Source: Onishia taeanensis (GTDB lineage Bacteria; Pseudomonadota; Gammaproteobacteria; Pseudomonadales; Halomonadaceae). Taken from it: a stretch of 64,000 bases of DNA. The notes below the pieces were generated by a model. It made no database searches. It saw only the letters and a program-made list of their open reading frames with translations, and had not been told where the DNA came from. Both the position numbers and the translations under genes were made by a program. Shown one piece after another: positions 49,557 through 60,696 of the stretch (the first letter of the stretch is position 1; each line of letters starts with the position of its first letter). The stretch spans positions 316,951 to 380,950 of the forward strand of contig NZ_FNCI01000002.1 in assembly GCF_900100755.1 (NCBI RefSeq), in the 5' to 3' direction.

Positions 49557-49951
49557 CCGACAGTTCCCAAGAGGCGGCGATGATGCCGCTCTCCGTCGAT
49601 GTCGAGCCGGCCTTTCGCGCCGAGGAGTCTGACGAGGCCGAGGACCGCTACGTATTCAGTTACACCGTCACCGTGCATAACCACTCGTCCCACAGCGTTC
49701 AGCTACTGGCGCGGCATTGGAAAATTACCCAGAGCAGCGGCAAGGTGCAGGAAGTGCGTGGCAAGGGGGTAGTAGGCAAGCAGCCCATGATCGGCCCCGG
49801 CCAGACCTTTTCCTATACCAGCCGCGCCGTGCTGGATGGGCCGGTGGGCGTGATGGAGGGCGACTATACCTGCGTCGATGCCGCCACTCAGCGGCATATC
49901 GAGGTGCCCATCGCGCCCTTCCGCCTCGCCGGTCCCCATCAGGTGCATTGA
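49553..49951 (+). CDS. apaG: ApaG (CorD) domain protein
   Basis: The 132-residue protein has the ApaG fold: YVFSYTVTVHNHSSHSVQLLARHWKIT, GVVGKQPMIGPGQTFSYTS and GVMEGDYTC. It is the usual companion of apaH; the function is not defined, perhaps phosphate/nucleotide binding. The start overlaps the rsmA stop by 4 nt. A 135-nt gap without visible features separates it from apaH. Confidence 0.93.
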   Translation: MTDSSQEAAMMPLSVDVEPAFRAEESDEAEDRYVFSYTVTVHNHSSHSVQLLARHWKITQSSGKVQEVRGKGVVGKQPMIGPGQTFSYTSRAVLDGPVGVMEGDYTCVDAATQRHIEVPIAPFRLAGPHQVH

Positions 49952-50086
49952 CCGCGGCCGGCACGACTGGAAGTCTTGATCGACATGGGCGCTAACTGCC
50001 CGGTGGGGCTACATCGGGTGTGAGCCGCCGCCCGCCCGCGCAAGGCGTTATCGCTCGTTTCATCCCTTACCTCATCAGGAGATGCC

Positions 50087-50908
50087 ATGACCACCTACGC
50101 GATCGGCGATCTGCAGGGCTGCCACCGGGAGTTCATGGCGTTACTCGAGCGGCTCGACTTCGCGCCGGGCCGCGATCGGCTATGGTTGGCCGGTGACCTG
50201 GTCAACCGTGGCCCAGGTTCACTGGAGTGCCTGCGCGAGGTGATGGCGCTCGGTGATTCGGTGCAGGTGGTCCTTGGCAATCATGACCTGCATCTGCTGG
50301 CGGTCGCTCGGGGTGGCGCAGCGACCAAGCGCTCCGATACCTTGGCGCCGATTCTCGAGGCGCCGGACCGCGAGGCGCTGCTCGACTGGCTCACGCAACA
50401 GCCGCTGATGGTGCGTGAACCGCATGATGGCGGCGATACGGTGATGTGTCATGCCGGGCTGTTGCCCGAATGGTCGGCCGCCAAGGCCCAGGCGCTTGCA
50501 GGTGAGGTCGAGGACCGGCTCGCCGCCGACGCCGGCGGTTTTCTGGCGCAGATGTACGGCAATCGCCCCAACCGCTGGCAGGATGATCTCGACGGTATCG
50601 AGCGCGCGCGATTCATCGTCAACGCCTTCACCCGCATGCGCTTTGTCGACCCCGACGGACATCTCGACTTCTCGGCCAAGGAGGGGCTCGACTCGGCGCC
50701 GGATGGCTTCGCCCCCTGGTTCAGCTATGCCCGCGAGGACGACCCGCATATTCTGTTCGGCCACTGGGCGGCCTTGGAGGGGGTGACCCCGGGCAGCCGA
50801 GTCCGCGCCGAGGCACTGGACACCGGCTGCGTGTGGGGCGGTAGCCTGACCGCCCTGGACCTCGGCACCGGCAAGCGTATCCGCCAACCGAGCCTGGCCC
50901 GGGGCTGA
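50087..50908 (+). CDS. apaH: Symmetrical diadenosine tetraphosphatase ApaH
   Basis: ApaH splits Ap4A to two ADP and also removes NpnN caps from RNA. The 273-residue metallophosphatase has the family blocks AIGDLQGCHRE, LAGDLVNRGPGS, LGNHDLHLL and CHAGLLPEWS. CAGGAG lies 8 nt before ATG. Confidence 0.95.
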   Translation: MTTYAIGDLQGCHREFMALLERLDFAPGRDRLWLAGDLVNRGPGSLECLREVMALGDSVQVVLGNHDLHLLAVARGGAATKRSDTLAPILEAPDREALLDWLTQQPLMVREPHDGGDTVMCHAGLLPEWSAAKAQALAGEVEDRLAADAGGFLAQMYGNRPNRWQDDLDGIERARFIVNAFTRMRFVDPDGHLDFSAKEGLDSAPDGFAPWFSYAREDDPHILFGHWAALEGVTPGSRVRAEALDTGCVWGGSLTALDLGTGKRIRQPSLARG

Positions 50909-50960
50909 TGGCCCCGCGCGTTGCTCGCCGTTTTTATCCCCCTATTTCTCTGGAGCTACC

Positions 50961-51299
50961 ATGAGCGCGACGCCCTTCGAGCACCTGGACATTGCCACCC
51001 TGAAAGCCTGGCTTGACGAGGGTGAGCCGCTGACGCTGGTCGATATCCGTGACCCGATGAGCTTCGCGCGCGGCCATATCCCGGCGAGCCGCCACCTGGA
51101 TAACACCAGCGTCGGAGCGCTGCTCGACGAGACGCCCAAGGACGCCGCCCTGGTGGTGGTCTGCTACCACGGGCATTCCAGCCAGCAGGCGGCCACCTGG
51201 CTCGCCGGCCAGGGCTATTCCCGTGTCTACAGCCTGGACGGTGGCTTTACCGGCTGGGCCGCCCAGCACCCCACTCGCGTTGACACGGCGCCGGCATGA
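50961..51299 (+). CDS. glpE: Thiosulfate sulfurtransferase GlpE
   Basis: This 112-residue single-domain rhodanese has an active-site Cys in [13 protein letters not shown] and the usual [18 protein letters not shown] segment. It moves sulfur from thiosulfate to acceptors such as cyanide or thioredoxin. It starts after GGAG; its stop overlaps the cca start by 4 nt. Confidence 0.92.
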   Translation: MSATPFEHLDIATLKAWLDEGEPLTLVDIRDPMSFARGHIPASRHLDNTSVGALLDETPKDAALVVVCYHGHSSQQAATWLAGQGYSRVYSLDGGFTGWAAQHPTRVDTAPA

Positions 51300-52480
51300 G
51301 CGAGGATCGTTTCCTTGACGGCCTCGAGGTCTATTGCGTGGGCGGTGCGGTGCGCGATAAGCGCCTGGGGTGGCCGGTCTATGACCATGACTGGGTGGTA
51401 GTGGGCGCAAGCGTCGAGGACATGACCCGGCGCGGCTTCACCCCGGTGGGGCGCGACTTTCCGGTCTTCCTGCATCCCGTCACCCACGAGGAATATGCGC
51501 TGGCGCGCACCGAGCGCAAGCGCGGCCACGGCTATACCGGCTTCGTGGTGCACGCGAGCCCCGATGTCAGCCTCGAGGAGGACCTGGCGCGGCGCGATCT
51601 AACCATCAACGCCATGGCCGAGTCGGCCGACGGCACCCTGGTCGATCCTTACCACGGCCAGCGGGATCTCGCCGCCAGGCGGCTGCGCCATGTCTCACCG
51701 GCCTTCGTCGAAGACCCGCTGCGAGTGCTGCGCACCGCACGCTTCCTGGCCCGCTATCGGGGACTCGGCTTCGAGATCGCCGAGGATACGCTGGCGCTGA
51801 TGCGCGAGCTCGCCCAGAGCGGTGAGCTTGGCCACCTAGTGGCCGAGCGGGTCTGGGCCGAAACCGAGAAGGCGCTGGGTGAGCCTTCCCCCGAGGCCTA
51901 CTTCACGGCCCTTGATGACTGTGAGGCACTGGCGGTGCTGATGCCGGAGCTGCTCGAAGACCGTGAAGCGCTGGCCGCCGCCCTGGAGCGGCTGCATTGC
52001 CTGCCTTCATCGCAGGTCGATGGGGCGCCCGAGCAAGATGACAGCGAGGTGGGTGAACGGCGTCGTTGGCGCTGGGCGCGACTCCTCGAGCACCTTGGCG
52101 ACGATGCCAGGGCCGCGCTTGCCGAGCGGCTCAAGCTGCCCAAGGCCTACGCCGACCTGGCACGCCAGGCCGCCCGCACCCGAGCGCTGCGCTTGGACAG
52201 TGAAGCCGCCGGGCTCTCCGCGGACCAGGTGCTCGGCTGGTATGACGGCATCGATGCCTGGCGGCGCGACGAGCGCCTGGCGCCCCAGTTGCGCCTGTTG
52301 GCGCTGGACGCGCCCGAGCTCGCTCGAACGCTGGGTGCGGCCTATCGGGCAGCCCAGGCGATTGCGCCAAAGGCGCTGCTCGAGGAGGGCTTCAAGGGCA
52401 AGGCGCTGGGCGAGGAGCTCGACCGGCGACGCCAGGCGGCGATCGCCGAGGTGCTGGCCGCACACTTGGCTGAGTCTTAG
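51296..52480 (+). CDS. cca: CCA-adding tRNA nucleotidyltransferase
   Basis: The enzyme adds or repairs the 3' CCA of tRNA. The 394-residue class II protein has [22 protein letters not shown] with the catalytic DxD-like pair, and RDLTINAMA. The C-terminal part lacks a clear HD-phosphohydrolase motif, so only nucleotidyltransfer may remain. It ends an eight-gene run that starts at lptD. Confidence 0.93.
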   Translation: MSEDRFLDGLEVYCVGGAVRDKRLGWPVYDHDWVVVGASVEDMTRRGFTPVGRDFPVFLHPVTHEEYALARTERKRGHGYTGFVVHASPDVSLEEDLARRDLTINAMAESADGTLVDPYHGQRDLAARRLRHVSPAFVEDPLRVLRTARFLARYRGLGFEIAEDTLALMRELAQSGELGHLVAERVWAETEKALGEPSPEAYFTALDDCEALAVLMPELLEDREALAAALERLHCLPSSQVDGAPEQDDSEVGERRRWRWARLLEHLGDDARAALAERLKLPKAYADLARQAARTRALRLDSEAAGLSADQVLGWYDGIDAWRRDERLAPQLRLLALDAPELARTLGAAYRAAQAIAPKALLEEGFKGKALGEELDRRRQAAIAEVLAAHLAES

Positions 52481-52541
52481 TGAGCCTGGATGGGCGAGCG
52501 GGCCGTGATTCTGGCCCCGGGAGTTCGCTATACCAGCTTCG

Positions 52542-52557
52542 CACCTGTGTTCAGGTG
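52542..52557. terminator. Small hairpin between convergent cca and folK
   Basis: CACCTG and CAGGTG around TGTT, 6 bp. It lies 5 nt before the folK stop; no T-run. Only its position suggests a terminator. Confidence 0.35.
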
Positions 52558-52562
52558 TCGCG

Positions 52563-53087
52563 CTACACGTCGGCGCGGGAAATCCACTGCTGACGCCAGC
52601 GGAAATCCACCGGCCACAGCCGCTGGTCACCGGGGTCGAAGGCTTGCCACAGGCGGTCATAGCGCTGGCCGTTGAGCGGATGAGTGGCCTCGGGCAGCAG
52701 TTCGGCCAGCGGCTTCAAGACGAAGGCATGCTCGGTGATTTCGTCGCGGGGCAGTTCGACGCCGTCATGCTTGCCGGTGAGTGCGCCCACCGTCAGCAGG
52801 TCGATGTCGAGGGTGCGGGGGCTGAACTTGGCGCTGTTCTTCACTCGGCCGTTGGCGAATTCCAGGCGCTTGCACCAGGCTTGGAGCTCGCCCACCGAGG
52901 CGTCGCTGTCAAAGGCCGCCACCAGGTTGTAGAAGTTGCGCCCGTCTTCGAAACCTACCGGTTCGCTCTCGAAGACCCGCGACACGACAAGCTCGCCGAA
53001 GGCGGCGTGAAGGGCATCGAGGCAGGTCAGGACATGCTGCTCGCGCTCGATGTTGCTGCCGATACTGACGGTGACGCGGTTCATCAT
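52563..53087 (-). CDS. folK: 6-hydroxymethyl-7,8-dihydropterin pyrophosphokinase
   Basis: FolK activates hydroxymethyldihydropterin for folate synthesis. The 174-residue protein has SIGSNIEREQHV at the start, and FSPRTLDIDLL with the metal-binding Asp pair. The ATG at 53087 overlaps the folB stop (ATGA); a second ATG follows at once. The C-terminus is longer than E. coli FolK by about 15 residues. Confidence 0.93.
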   Translation of the reverse strand: MMNRVTVSIGSNIEREQHVLTCLDALHAAFGELVVSRVFESEPVGFEDGRNFYNLVAAFDSDASVGELQAWCKRLEFANGRVKNSAKFSPRTLDIDLLTVGALTGKHDGVELPRDEITEHAFVLKPLAELLPEATHPLNGQRYDRLWQAFDPGDQRLWPVDFRWRQQWISRADV

Positions 53088-53437
53088 GACTCGCCCCGGG
53101 TGATGCGCACGCCGACGGCGCTGGCGTTGGCCACGGCGCCGGGCTTGCGCACCGCAAGGGTCAGCCAAGCGATGGCGAATTCTTCGCGCAGGGTGGCGGC
53201 CAGGCGCTCGGCGAAGGTCTCCACCAGGGCGAAGTCATGCTCGCTGGCGAAGGCGGCGATACGCTCGCTGATGGCCGCATAGTCGAGCGTCTTGGCGATA
53301 TCGTCATCGGCCGCGGCGGGGCGGATGTCGGTAGCCAGCTCCAGGTCGAGGACCAGGCGCTGGAGTATGTCGCGCTCCCAGTCGTAGACGCCAATCACGG
53401 TGTCTACTTCGAGCGCCTCGATCAGCACGCAATCCAT
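53084..53437 (-). CDS. folB: Dihydroneopterin aldolase
   Basis: FolB converts dihydroneopterin to hydroxymethyldihydropterin, the step before FolK. The 117-residue T-fold protein starts MDCVLIEALEVDTVIGVYDWER and carries the catalytic Glu/Lys region VRKPGAVANA. The ATG at 53437 is preceded by GGGGG. A GTG at 53452 is in frame but less favoured. Divergent from plsY, as usual in gammaproteobacteria. Confidence 0.93.
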   Translation of the reverse strand: MDCVLIEALEVDTVIGVYDWERDILQRLVLDLELATDIRPAAADDDIAKTLDYAAISERIAAFASEHDFALVETFAERLAATLREEFAIAWLTLAVRKPGAVANASAVGVRITRGES

Positions 53438-53540
53438 CAATGCATCCCCCACCTGTCGGTCTGTAAGAATTGCCGGCGCTCGATTGTACGTGAGTCGGCG
53501 GGCAGAATCATGACTGACCGCGACCTTCAGGAGGACCCTT

Positions 53541-54161
53541 ATGTCGCCAAGTCATCTGGCCCTAACCTTGGGGCCGCTGCTGGCGCTGGGCTATCTTAGC
53601 GGCAGCGCCCTTGGTGCGCTGGCCGTGTGCCGGCTGGCCGGGTTGCGCGACCCGCGCCTGGCCGGCTCGCGCAACCCGGGGTTTTCCAATGTGCTGCGCC
53701 TCTATGGCCCGCGCCTGGCGCTGGCGACACTGACGCTGGATGCCGCCAAGGGCATGCCGGTGCTGTTCGCCGCTCAGGCGTTGGGGTTATCGCCCTGGGC
53801 CCAGGGCATGGTGGGGCTTGCCGTGCTGCTGGGGCATAGCTATCCGCCCTGGCACCGCTTTCGCGGCGGCAAGGCGGTGGCCAGCGCCTTCGGGGTGCTG
53901 CTGGTGCTGACTCCTGGAGTGGCATTGGTCAGTGCCGCCTGCTGGGCGTTGCTGGCCTGGCGGGTGCGTACCGCCTCGGTGGCGTCGCTGGCCAGTGCGA
54001 CCCTCGCTCCGCTGGTCAGCCTGTGGCTGGCGCCTGAGTATGGCGGTGTGATCGTCGTTTTCGCGCTGCTTGTGCTGGTGCGCCACGTGTGGAATATCCA
54101 GCGCCTGGGGCGTGGCGGCGAGCAGGCGCTATCGGCGGATAGCGCCCGTGACGAGGAGTAG
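53541..54161 (+). CDS. plsY: Glycerol-3-phosphate acyltransferase PlsY
   Basis: PlsY transfers acyl groups from acyl-phosphate to glycerol-3-phosphate, starting phospholipid synthesis. The 206-residue protein has about five to six membrane segments and the family blocks GSRNPGFSNVLR, DAAKGMPVLFAA and GHSYPPWHRFRGGKAVAS. CAGGAGGA precedes ATG. Convergent with tsaD, 16 nt apart. Confidence 0.94.
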   Translation: MSPSHLALTLGPLLALGYLSGSALGALAVCRLAGLRDPRLAGSRNPGFSNVLRLYGPRLALATLTLDAAKGMPVLFAAQALGLSPWAQGMVGLAVLLGHSYPPWHRFRGGKAVASAFGVLLVLTPGVALVSAACWALLAWRVRTASVASLASATLAPLVSLWLAPEYGGVIVVFALLVLVRHVWNIQRLGRGGEQALSADSARDEE

Positions 54162-54177
54162 ACGCGACACCGGTCGG

Positions 54178-55218
54178 TCAGGCCGAGGCAGAGCCTGCCG
54201 GGGCCAACTGATCCAGCGGCCAGCGCGGTACGGCGCGCATGGCGCTGTCGTCCCGCTCGCCGGCCACTAGGCGCTGGGCTCCCACATAGGCGATCATGGC
54301 GCCGTTGTCGGTGCAGAAGCGCCCGCGAGGATAGAAGGCCTTGGCGCCGCGCTTGCCGGTCTCCACTGCCAGGCGTTCGCGAAGCCGGGTATTGGCGCTG
54401 ACACCCCCCGCGACCACTAGGCGCTTCAAACCAGTGGCATCCAGGGCGCGCCGGCACTTGATCACCAGCGTATCGACCACGGCCTCCTCGAAGGCGCGGG
54501 CAACGTCGGCGCGGGCCTGGTCATCGAGTTGCCCGGCTTCCCTGAGCGAGCGGACCGCGGTCAGCATATGGGTCTTGAGCCCAGAGAAGCTGAAGTCGAG
54601 ACCTGGCCGGTCGGTCATCGGGCGCGGAAAGCGAAAGCGCGTCGGGTCGCCCTGCTCGGCCAGCCGCGCCACATTAGGGCCGCCGGGATACTCGAGGCCC
54701 AGCATCTTGGCGGCCTTGTCGAAGGCTTCGCCGGCGGCATCGTCCACCGACTCGCCCAGCAGTTCATAGTCGCCGAGCCCGCGCACCTCGACCAGTTGGG
54801 TGTGGCCACCCGATACCAGCAGGGCAACGAAAGGAAACGCCGGCGGCTCATCCTCGAGCATGGGGGCTAGCAGGTGGCCTTCCATGTGATGCACGCCGAG
54901 CACCGGAATATTCAGCGCCCGGGCCAGGCCGTGGGCGGTGGAGGCGCCGACCATCAGCGCGCCGACCAGGCCCGGGCCTGCGGTATAGGCGATGCCGTCG
55001 AGCTCGGCACGGGTCATGCCGGCGTCGTTCAGGACGTCCTCGATCAGCGGTAGCAGCTTGCGGGTATGGTCGCGTGAGGCGAGTTCCGGCACCACGCCGC
55101 CGTAATCGGCGTGCATGGCGATCTGGCTGTAGAGAGCGTCGGCGACCAGGCCGCGCTCCGTGTCAAAGAGGGCAACGCCGGTCTCGTCGCAGGATGTCTC
55201 GATCCCTAATACGCGCAT
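54178..55218 (-). CDS. tsaD: tRNA threonylcarbamoyladenosine synthase TsaD
   Basis: TsaD makes t6A37 in ANN-decoding tRNAs, together with TsaB, TsaC and TsaE. The 346-residue protein starts [17 protein letters not shown]. Its metal-binding [10 protein letters not shown] is at about 110-119, with ASTA-type phosphate loops such as LVSGGHTQL. It is divergent from rpsU; a -10-like TATAAT on the minus strand is at 55264-55269. Confidence 0.96.
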   Translation of the reverse strand: MRVLGIETSCDETGVALFDTERGLVADALYSQIAMHADYGGVVPELASRDHTRKLLPLIEDVLNDAGMTRAELDGIAYTAGPGLVGALMVGASTAHGLARALNIPVLGVHHMEGHLLAPMLEDEPPAFPFVALLVSGGHTQLVEVRGLGDYELLGESVDDAAGEAFDKAAKMLGLEYPGGPNVARLAEQGDPTRFRFPRPMTDRPGLDFSFSGLKTHMLTAVRSLREAGQLDDQARADVARAFEEAVVDTLVIKCRRALDATGLKRLVVAGGVSANTRLRERLAVETGKRGAKAFYPRGRFCTDNGAMIAYVGAQRLVAGERDDSAMRAVPRWPLDQLAPAGSASA

Positions 55219-55310
55219 GGTAAGGCCCCAGGCTCATGGTATCTGGCTAACAGTAAACCGAGCATTATACGTGCTTTGGGCGGCATCGGGCACCGGCAGG
55301 GCATCAAGGT

Positions 55311-55339
55311 TTGCAATGTCGTCTGGCCACGACTAGAAT
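55311..55339 (+). promoter_or_regulatory. Sigma-70 promoter of rpsU-dnaG-rpoD
   Basis: -35 TTGCAA (55311-55316), 17-nt spacer, -10 TAGAAT (55334-55339), about 175 nt before rpsU. The long leader may hold further regulation. Confidence 0.7.
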
Positions 55340-55513
55340 ACTGTGCGCTGTATGACTGGGTCGTGCGCCCGGGTTCCACTCCGCATCTTGCTTCTTCCTC
55401 ATGATTCCCTGCGTCGCCCCAAGGCGGCTTGGACGTTATGTTTCAAGCGATGCGATAAGACTCGAGGCGTGCGTTCAAACCGAACTCATGATTCCAAGGT
55501 AGGTGAGTGCTTA

Positions 55514-55729
55514 ATGCCTTCTGTCAAAGTACGTGATAACGAGCCGTTCGACGTCGCGCTGCGTCGCTTCAAGCGTTCCTGCGAAAAAGCCGGTGTTCTG
55601 TCCGAAGTGCGTCGTCGCGAGCACTACGAGAAGCCGACCGCCGAGCGCAAGCGTAAGGCCGCTGCCGCCGTCAAGCGTCACGCCAAGAAGCTCCAGCGCG
55701 AGCGCAAGCGTTTCGAACGGCTGTATTAA
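55514..55729 (+). CDS. rpsU: 30S ribosomal protein S21
   Basis: S21 is involved in translation initiation. The 71-residue basic protein starts [28 protein letters not shown], as expected. The ATG at 55514 follows AGGTGAG; the frame is open back to 55343 without similarity. First gene of the macromolecular synthesis operon. Confidence 0.97.
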   Translation: MPSVKVRDNEPFDVALRRFKRSCEKAGVLSEVRRREHYEKPTAERKRKAAAAVKRHAKKLQRERKRFERLY

Positions 55730-55771
55730 TCCGTACTAAGGGCGGCCACGCCGTCCTAGAGGGATGCCAAG

Positions 55772-55800
55772 CGGCCGCCATACGGTGGCCGTTTGTTTTT
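55772..55800 (+). terminator. Internal terminator between rpsU and dnaG
   Basis: CGGCCGCC pairs with GGTGGCCG (8 bp, one wobble) around ATAC, followed by TTTGTTTTT. An internal terminator here is known for the E. coli operon and would lower dnaG-rpoD levels relative to S21. Confidence 0.8.
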
Positions 55801-55863
55801 CTAGTGGTCGCGTCGGGAGGTTCCGAGGCGGGCACGTATCGCCGTTTTTCAGGATGACTCGCG

Positions 55864-57708
55864 ATGGCCATGGGCCAGATACCGCAACGCTTCATTGATG
55901 ACCTGCTCGCCCGTGTGGATGTGGTCGAGGTCGTTGGTGAGCGGGTAGCGCTCAAGAAGAACGGGCGCAACCACGCGGGGCTATGTCCTTTCCATCAGGA
56001 AAAGTCACCCTCTTTTACCGTCAGTCAGGACAAGCAGTTCTATCACTGCTTCGGCTGCGGAGCGCACGGCAACGCGCTGCGCTTCCTGATGGAGTACGAC
56101 AACCTGCGCTTTCCCGAGGCCGTTGAGCAGTTGGCCGCGCGCCAGGGGATGGAGGTGCCTCGGGAAGGTGCCGACGATCCTCGTGCTCAGGCCAGGGAAC
56201 AGAAGCGCAAGGAAGGCGTCAATCTTCTAGAGCTGGCGGCGAGTTTCTTCCGTGAGCGGCTGAAGATGCCCGAGGCCGAGCAGGCCAGGGAGTATCTGAA
56301 GCGGCGCGACCTGTCGCCCGAGGTGCAGGCGGAGTTCGCCATCGGCTATGCCCCCGATGACTGGGAGGCGCTCAAGAAGCACCTAACCAGCCAGGGCGTC
56401 TCGGAGGCGGTGCAGGTCGAGTATGGTCTGCTGGTCCATCGCGAGGATAGCGGCCGCACCTATGATCGTTTTCGTGACCGGGTCGTGTTCCCGATTCGCG
56501 ACTTCAAGGGGCGCACCATTGCCTTTGGTGGTCGGGTGCTTGGCGATGCCAAGCCGAAGTACCTGAACTCGCCGGAAAGCCCGGTGTTTCACAAGGGGCG
56601 CGAGCTCTACGGTCTTTATGAGGCGCGCCAGGCCAATCGCCACCTCGAGCGGGTGCTGATCGTCGAAGGCTATATGGACGTGGTGGCGCTTGCCCAGTTC
56701 GGCATTCGCAACGCCGTGGCAACGCTTGGTACCTCGACCAGCGAGGAGCATCTGACGCGGCTGTTTCGCATGGTCGGCGAGGTGGTGTTCTGCTTCGACG
56801 GTGACCAGGCCGGTCGCCAGGCAGCCAGTCGGGCGCTGGCCACCGTGCTGCCGCTGATGATCGATGGGCGTCAGGCCCGCTTCCTGTTCCTGCCCGAGGG
56901 CGAGGACCCAGACAGTCTGGTGCGCCGCGAAGGCCCCGATGCCTTCCAGGATAGGGTGACCTGCGCCAGCCCGCTGTCGGAGTTCCTGTTCGAACAGGCC
57001 GGCCGCGGGCGCGACCTAGCAAGCGTCGAGGATCGCGAGCGCTATGCCAGTCAGGTGCTCAAGGCCATTGAGCAGTTGCCGGAGGGAGTGTTGAAGTCGC
57101 TGATGCTCAGCGAACTGTCCTCGCGAACCGGCGTCGATCAGGCGCGCTTTGCGGCGCTGTTGGCCGCCAAGGCGCCGGCAGAGCCCAATGGCCTGGAGGC
57201 GCAGGACGATATGCCCGCCGACGCCTGGGGCGAGCCGAATGGCCAAGTGGCTCGAGGGGGCGCCCCCCTTGCCGCAAAGCGCAGCGGCGCCATGAGCTTG
57301 ATTGCGCGGGCACTGCAGCTTTTGGTGCATGAGCCGACCCTGGTCGACAGGCTGCCGGAGTCGCTGGATTGGTGTCCCGAGGGGGACGGCGATGGGGCGC
57401 TGCTCAAGGAGTTGGTCAAACTGCTGCGAGCCGGGCGCTATCGCAGCGTGCAAGTGCTACTGGCGCACTTTCATGGCTCTCAGGAGGGCGAGCGCCTGGC
57501 GCAGCTGGCGCGGCGCGAGCTCTTGATGCCGCCGGCGGCGCGCGCAACCGAGCTGGATGGGCTGGTAGAGCACTTTTGTCGTGCCCGGTCGCGCCAGACA
57601 CCGGAAAGCGAGTACGCGGCCTTGTTGGCCAAGGAAAAGGGCGGGCAGCGGCTCTCACGGGAAGAGAAGCAGCGCCTGATGGAGTTGCTGATGTCGCTCA
57701 ACCGCTGA
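55864..57708 (+). CDS. dnaG: DNA primase DnaG
   Basis: DnaG makes RNA primers for replication. The 614-residue protein has the zinc-binding C41-H44-C62-C65 (CPFH, CFGC), the RNA polymerase domain with the TOPRIM Glu in IVEGYMDVVAL and the DxD in FDGDQAG, and a C-terminal DnaB-interacting domain. The linker near 440-470 is low-complexity. ATG 55864 follows AGGATGA. Confidence 0.96.
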   Translation: MAMGQIPQRFIDDLLARVDVVEVVGERVALKKNGRNHAGLCPFHQEKSPSFTVSQDKQFYHCFGCGAHGNALRFLMEYDNLRFPEAVEQLAARQGMEVPREGADDPRAQAREQKRKEGVNLLELAASFFRERLKMPEAEQAREYLKRRDLSPEVQAEFAIGYAPDDWEALKKHLTSQGVSEAVQVEYGLLVHREDSGRTYDRFRDRVVFPIRDFKGRTIAFGGRVLGDAKPKYLNSPESPVFHKGRELYGLYEARQANRHLERVLIVEGYMDVVALAQFGIRNAVATLGTSTSEEHLTRLFRMVGEVVFCFDGDQAGRQAASRALATVLPLMIDGRQARFLFLPEGEDPDSLVRREGPDAFQDRVTCASPLSEFLFEQAGRGRDLASVEDRERYASQVLKAIEQLPEGVLKSLMLSELSSRTGVDQARFAALLAAKAPAEPNGLEAQDDMPADAWGEPNGQVARGGAPLAAKRSGAMSLIARALQLLVHEPTLVDRLPESLDWCPEGDGDGALLKELVKLLRAGRYRSVQVLLAHFHGSQEGERLAQLARRELLMPPAARATELDGLVEHFCRARSRQTPESEYAALLAKEKGGQRLSREEKQRLMELLMSLNR

Positions 57709-57940
57709 CGAGCGGCGACACAAATGTGCGGCGGGGTTGAATTGTTGCGTACCAGCACCATCTAAGAGGTATCGCAATGCTCATTCCCGAGCACAACCAA
57801 ACAACCTAACACACCTGAACGGCACCGCAAACGCAATACTGGCGGAATAGCCCTTCTTACCGCTATACTGATCGGCTTTATGGATTTTTCATGCCTGATC
57901 GTTCGGGTGCTTCATTCTTCTTCGTCGAGATAGGGTTTCT

Positions 57941-59780
<1,840 letters not shown>

Positions 59781-59785
<5 letters not shown>

Positions 59786-59836
59786 TCCGGCGCAAATAGT
59801 CCGGCGCAAATGGTCCGGCACAAATGGTCCGGCACA
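59781..59836. repeat. Four-copy 14-bp tandem repeat at the rpoD 3' end
   Basis: Units: AATAGTCCGGCGCA (59781-59794, 59795-59808) and AATGGTCCGGCACA (59809-59822, 59823-59836). The first pair and the second pair are each identical, differing from each other at two positions. The TAG of rpoD is within unit 1, so the repeat grew from the end of the gene. Confidence 0.92.
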
Positions 59837-59878
59837 AAGCGCCTGGGTGTCGCCTGCGATACCTCGGTTGCTGATATG

Positions 59879-59911
59879 AAAAGGCCCGCAAGCATGGCTT
59901 GCGGGCCTTTT
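59879..59911. terminator. Bidirectional terminator after rpoD
   Basis: AAAAGGCCCGCAAGC and GCTTGCGGGCCTTTT form a 15-bp perfect stem around ATG. Its A-rich and T-rich ends suit termination in both directions, for rpoD and for the convergent membrane-protein gene. Confidence 0.9.
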
Positions 59912-59973
59912 CGTGTCTGGAGCCTACCCTGGCGTTTTCCAGGTCAGGCAGGCTGAAGCCGGAGGCTGAGTGC

Positions 59974-60603
59974 CTATTTTTGTGCCGCCAGGCGGCGTTT
60001 TGCCAGCAGGGTGAGTTCGATCACGGCGAATAGGATTAGGGTGAAGCCGAGCAGTTCGGTGGTTTCTTCGGCGGCATCCTTGATGTCGCGCACATAGCCG
60101 TCACCCATGATCGCGACCCACATCTCGCTGCGGCCATAGAGACGTGAGTATACGTAGGTGACCAGGAAGCCGGCGGCGAACAGGCCGAATGAGAAGCTGT
60201 TGGCATAGCGCTCGAACTCGGCGAGGAAGGCGGCTCGGCGGCGAATCACCACGTACAGGCTGGGCAGCACGATCAGGCTGACCAGGATCTGCCAGGCATC
60301 ATCGAAGACGTAGGTGTCGAGCAGGGCGTCCTGCTCGCGGACCAGTGAGGCGCCAAGGAAGGCCATCATCAACAGGCTTACGGTCGGCAACTGGCGCAAG
60401 CCGAAACGCACATAGGCCAGCAGGGCAACGCTCGCGGCGAGAAGGGTCGACTCGGCATATTCGGTGAAGCCGTGCTCGGAAAGTCGGGCATCTGGCAAAT
60501 ACAGCACTTCCAGATAGATGCCCTGCGCCAAGGCGGCAATGAGTAGGATGTAGAGCAGGGCGCGTAGGCAGGTGGCGCGAAAGCTGATGGTCTCAGAGGG
60601 CAT
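59974..60603 (-). CDS. Membrane protein of unknown function
   Basis: The 209-residue protein has about six hydrophobic segments: LYILLIAALAQGIYLEVLYL, LLAASVALLAYVRF, LLMMAFLGASLV, ILVSLIVLPSLYVVI, FGLFAAGFLVTYVYSRL and LGFTLILFAVIELTLLA. A conserved-looking DAAEETTELLG precedes the last. I recognise no family. AAGGAT lies about 12 nt before ATG. Convergent with rpoD. Confidence 0.7.
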   Translation of the reverse strand: MPSETISFRATCLRALLYILLIAALAQGIYLEVLYLPDARLSEHGFTEYAESTLLAASVALLAYVRFGLRQLPTVSLLMMAFLGASLVREQDALLDTYVFDDAWQILVSLIVLPSLYVVIRRRAAFLAEFERYANSFSFGLFAAGFLVTYVYSRLYGRSEMWVAIMGDGYVRDIKDAAEETTELLGFTLILFAVIELTLLAKRRLAAQK

Positions 60604-60696
60604 GCGACTGGTTGATCCTTACAGAGGTGTGACGTGTCTATCAATTAGCCTGCTATTTTATGGCACGGCCCAGCACCTAGCTAGTCTAGATCTCGG

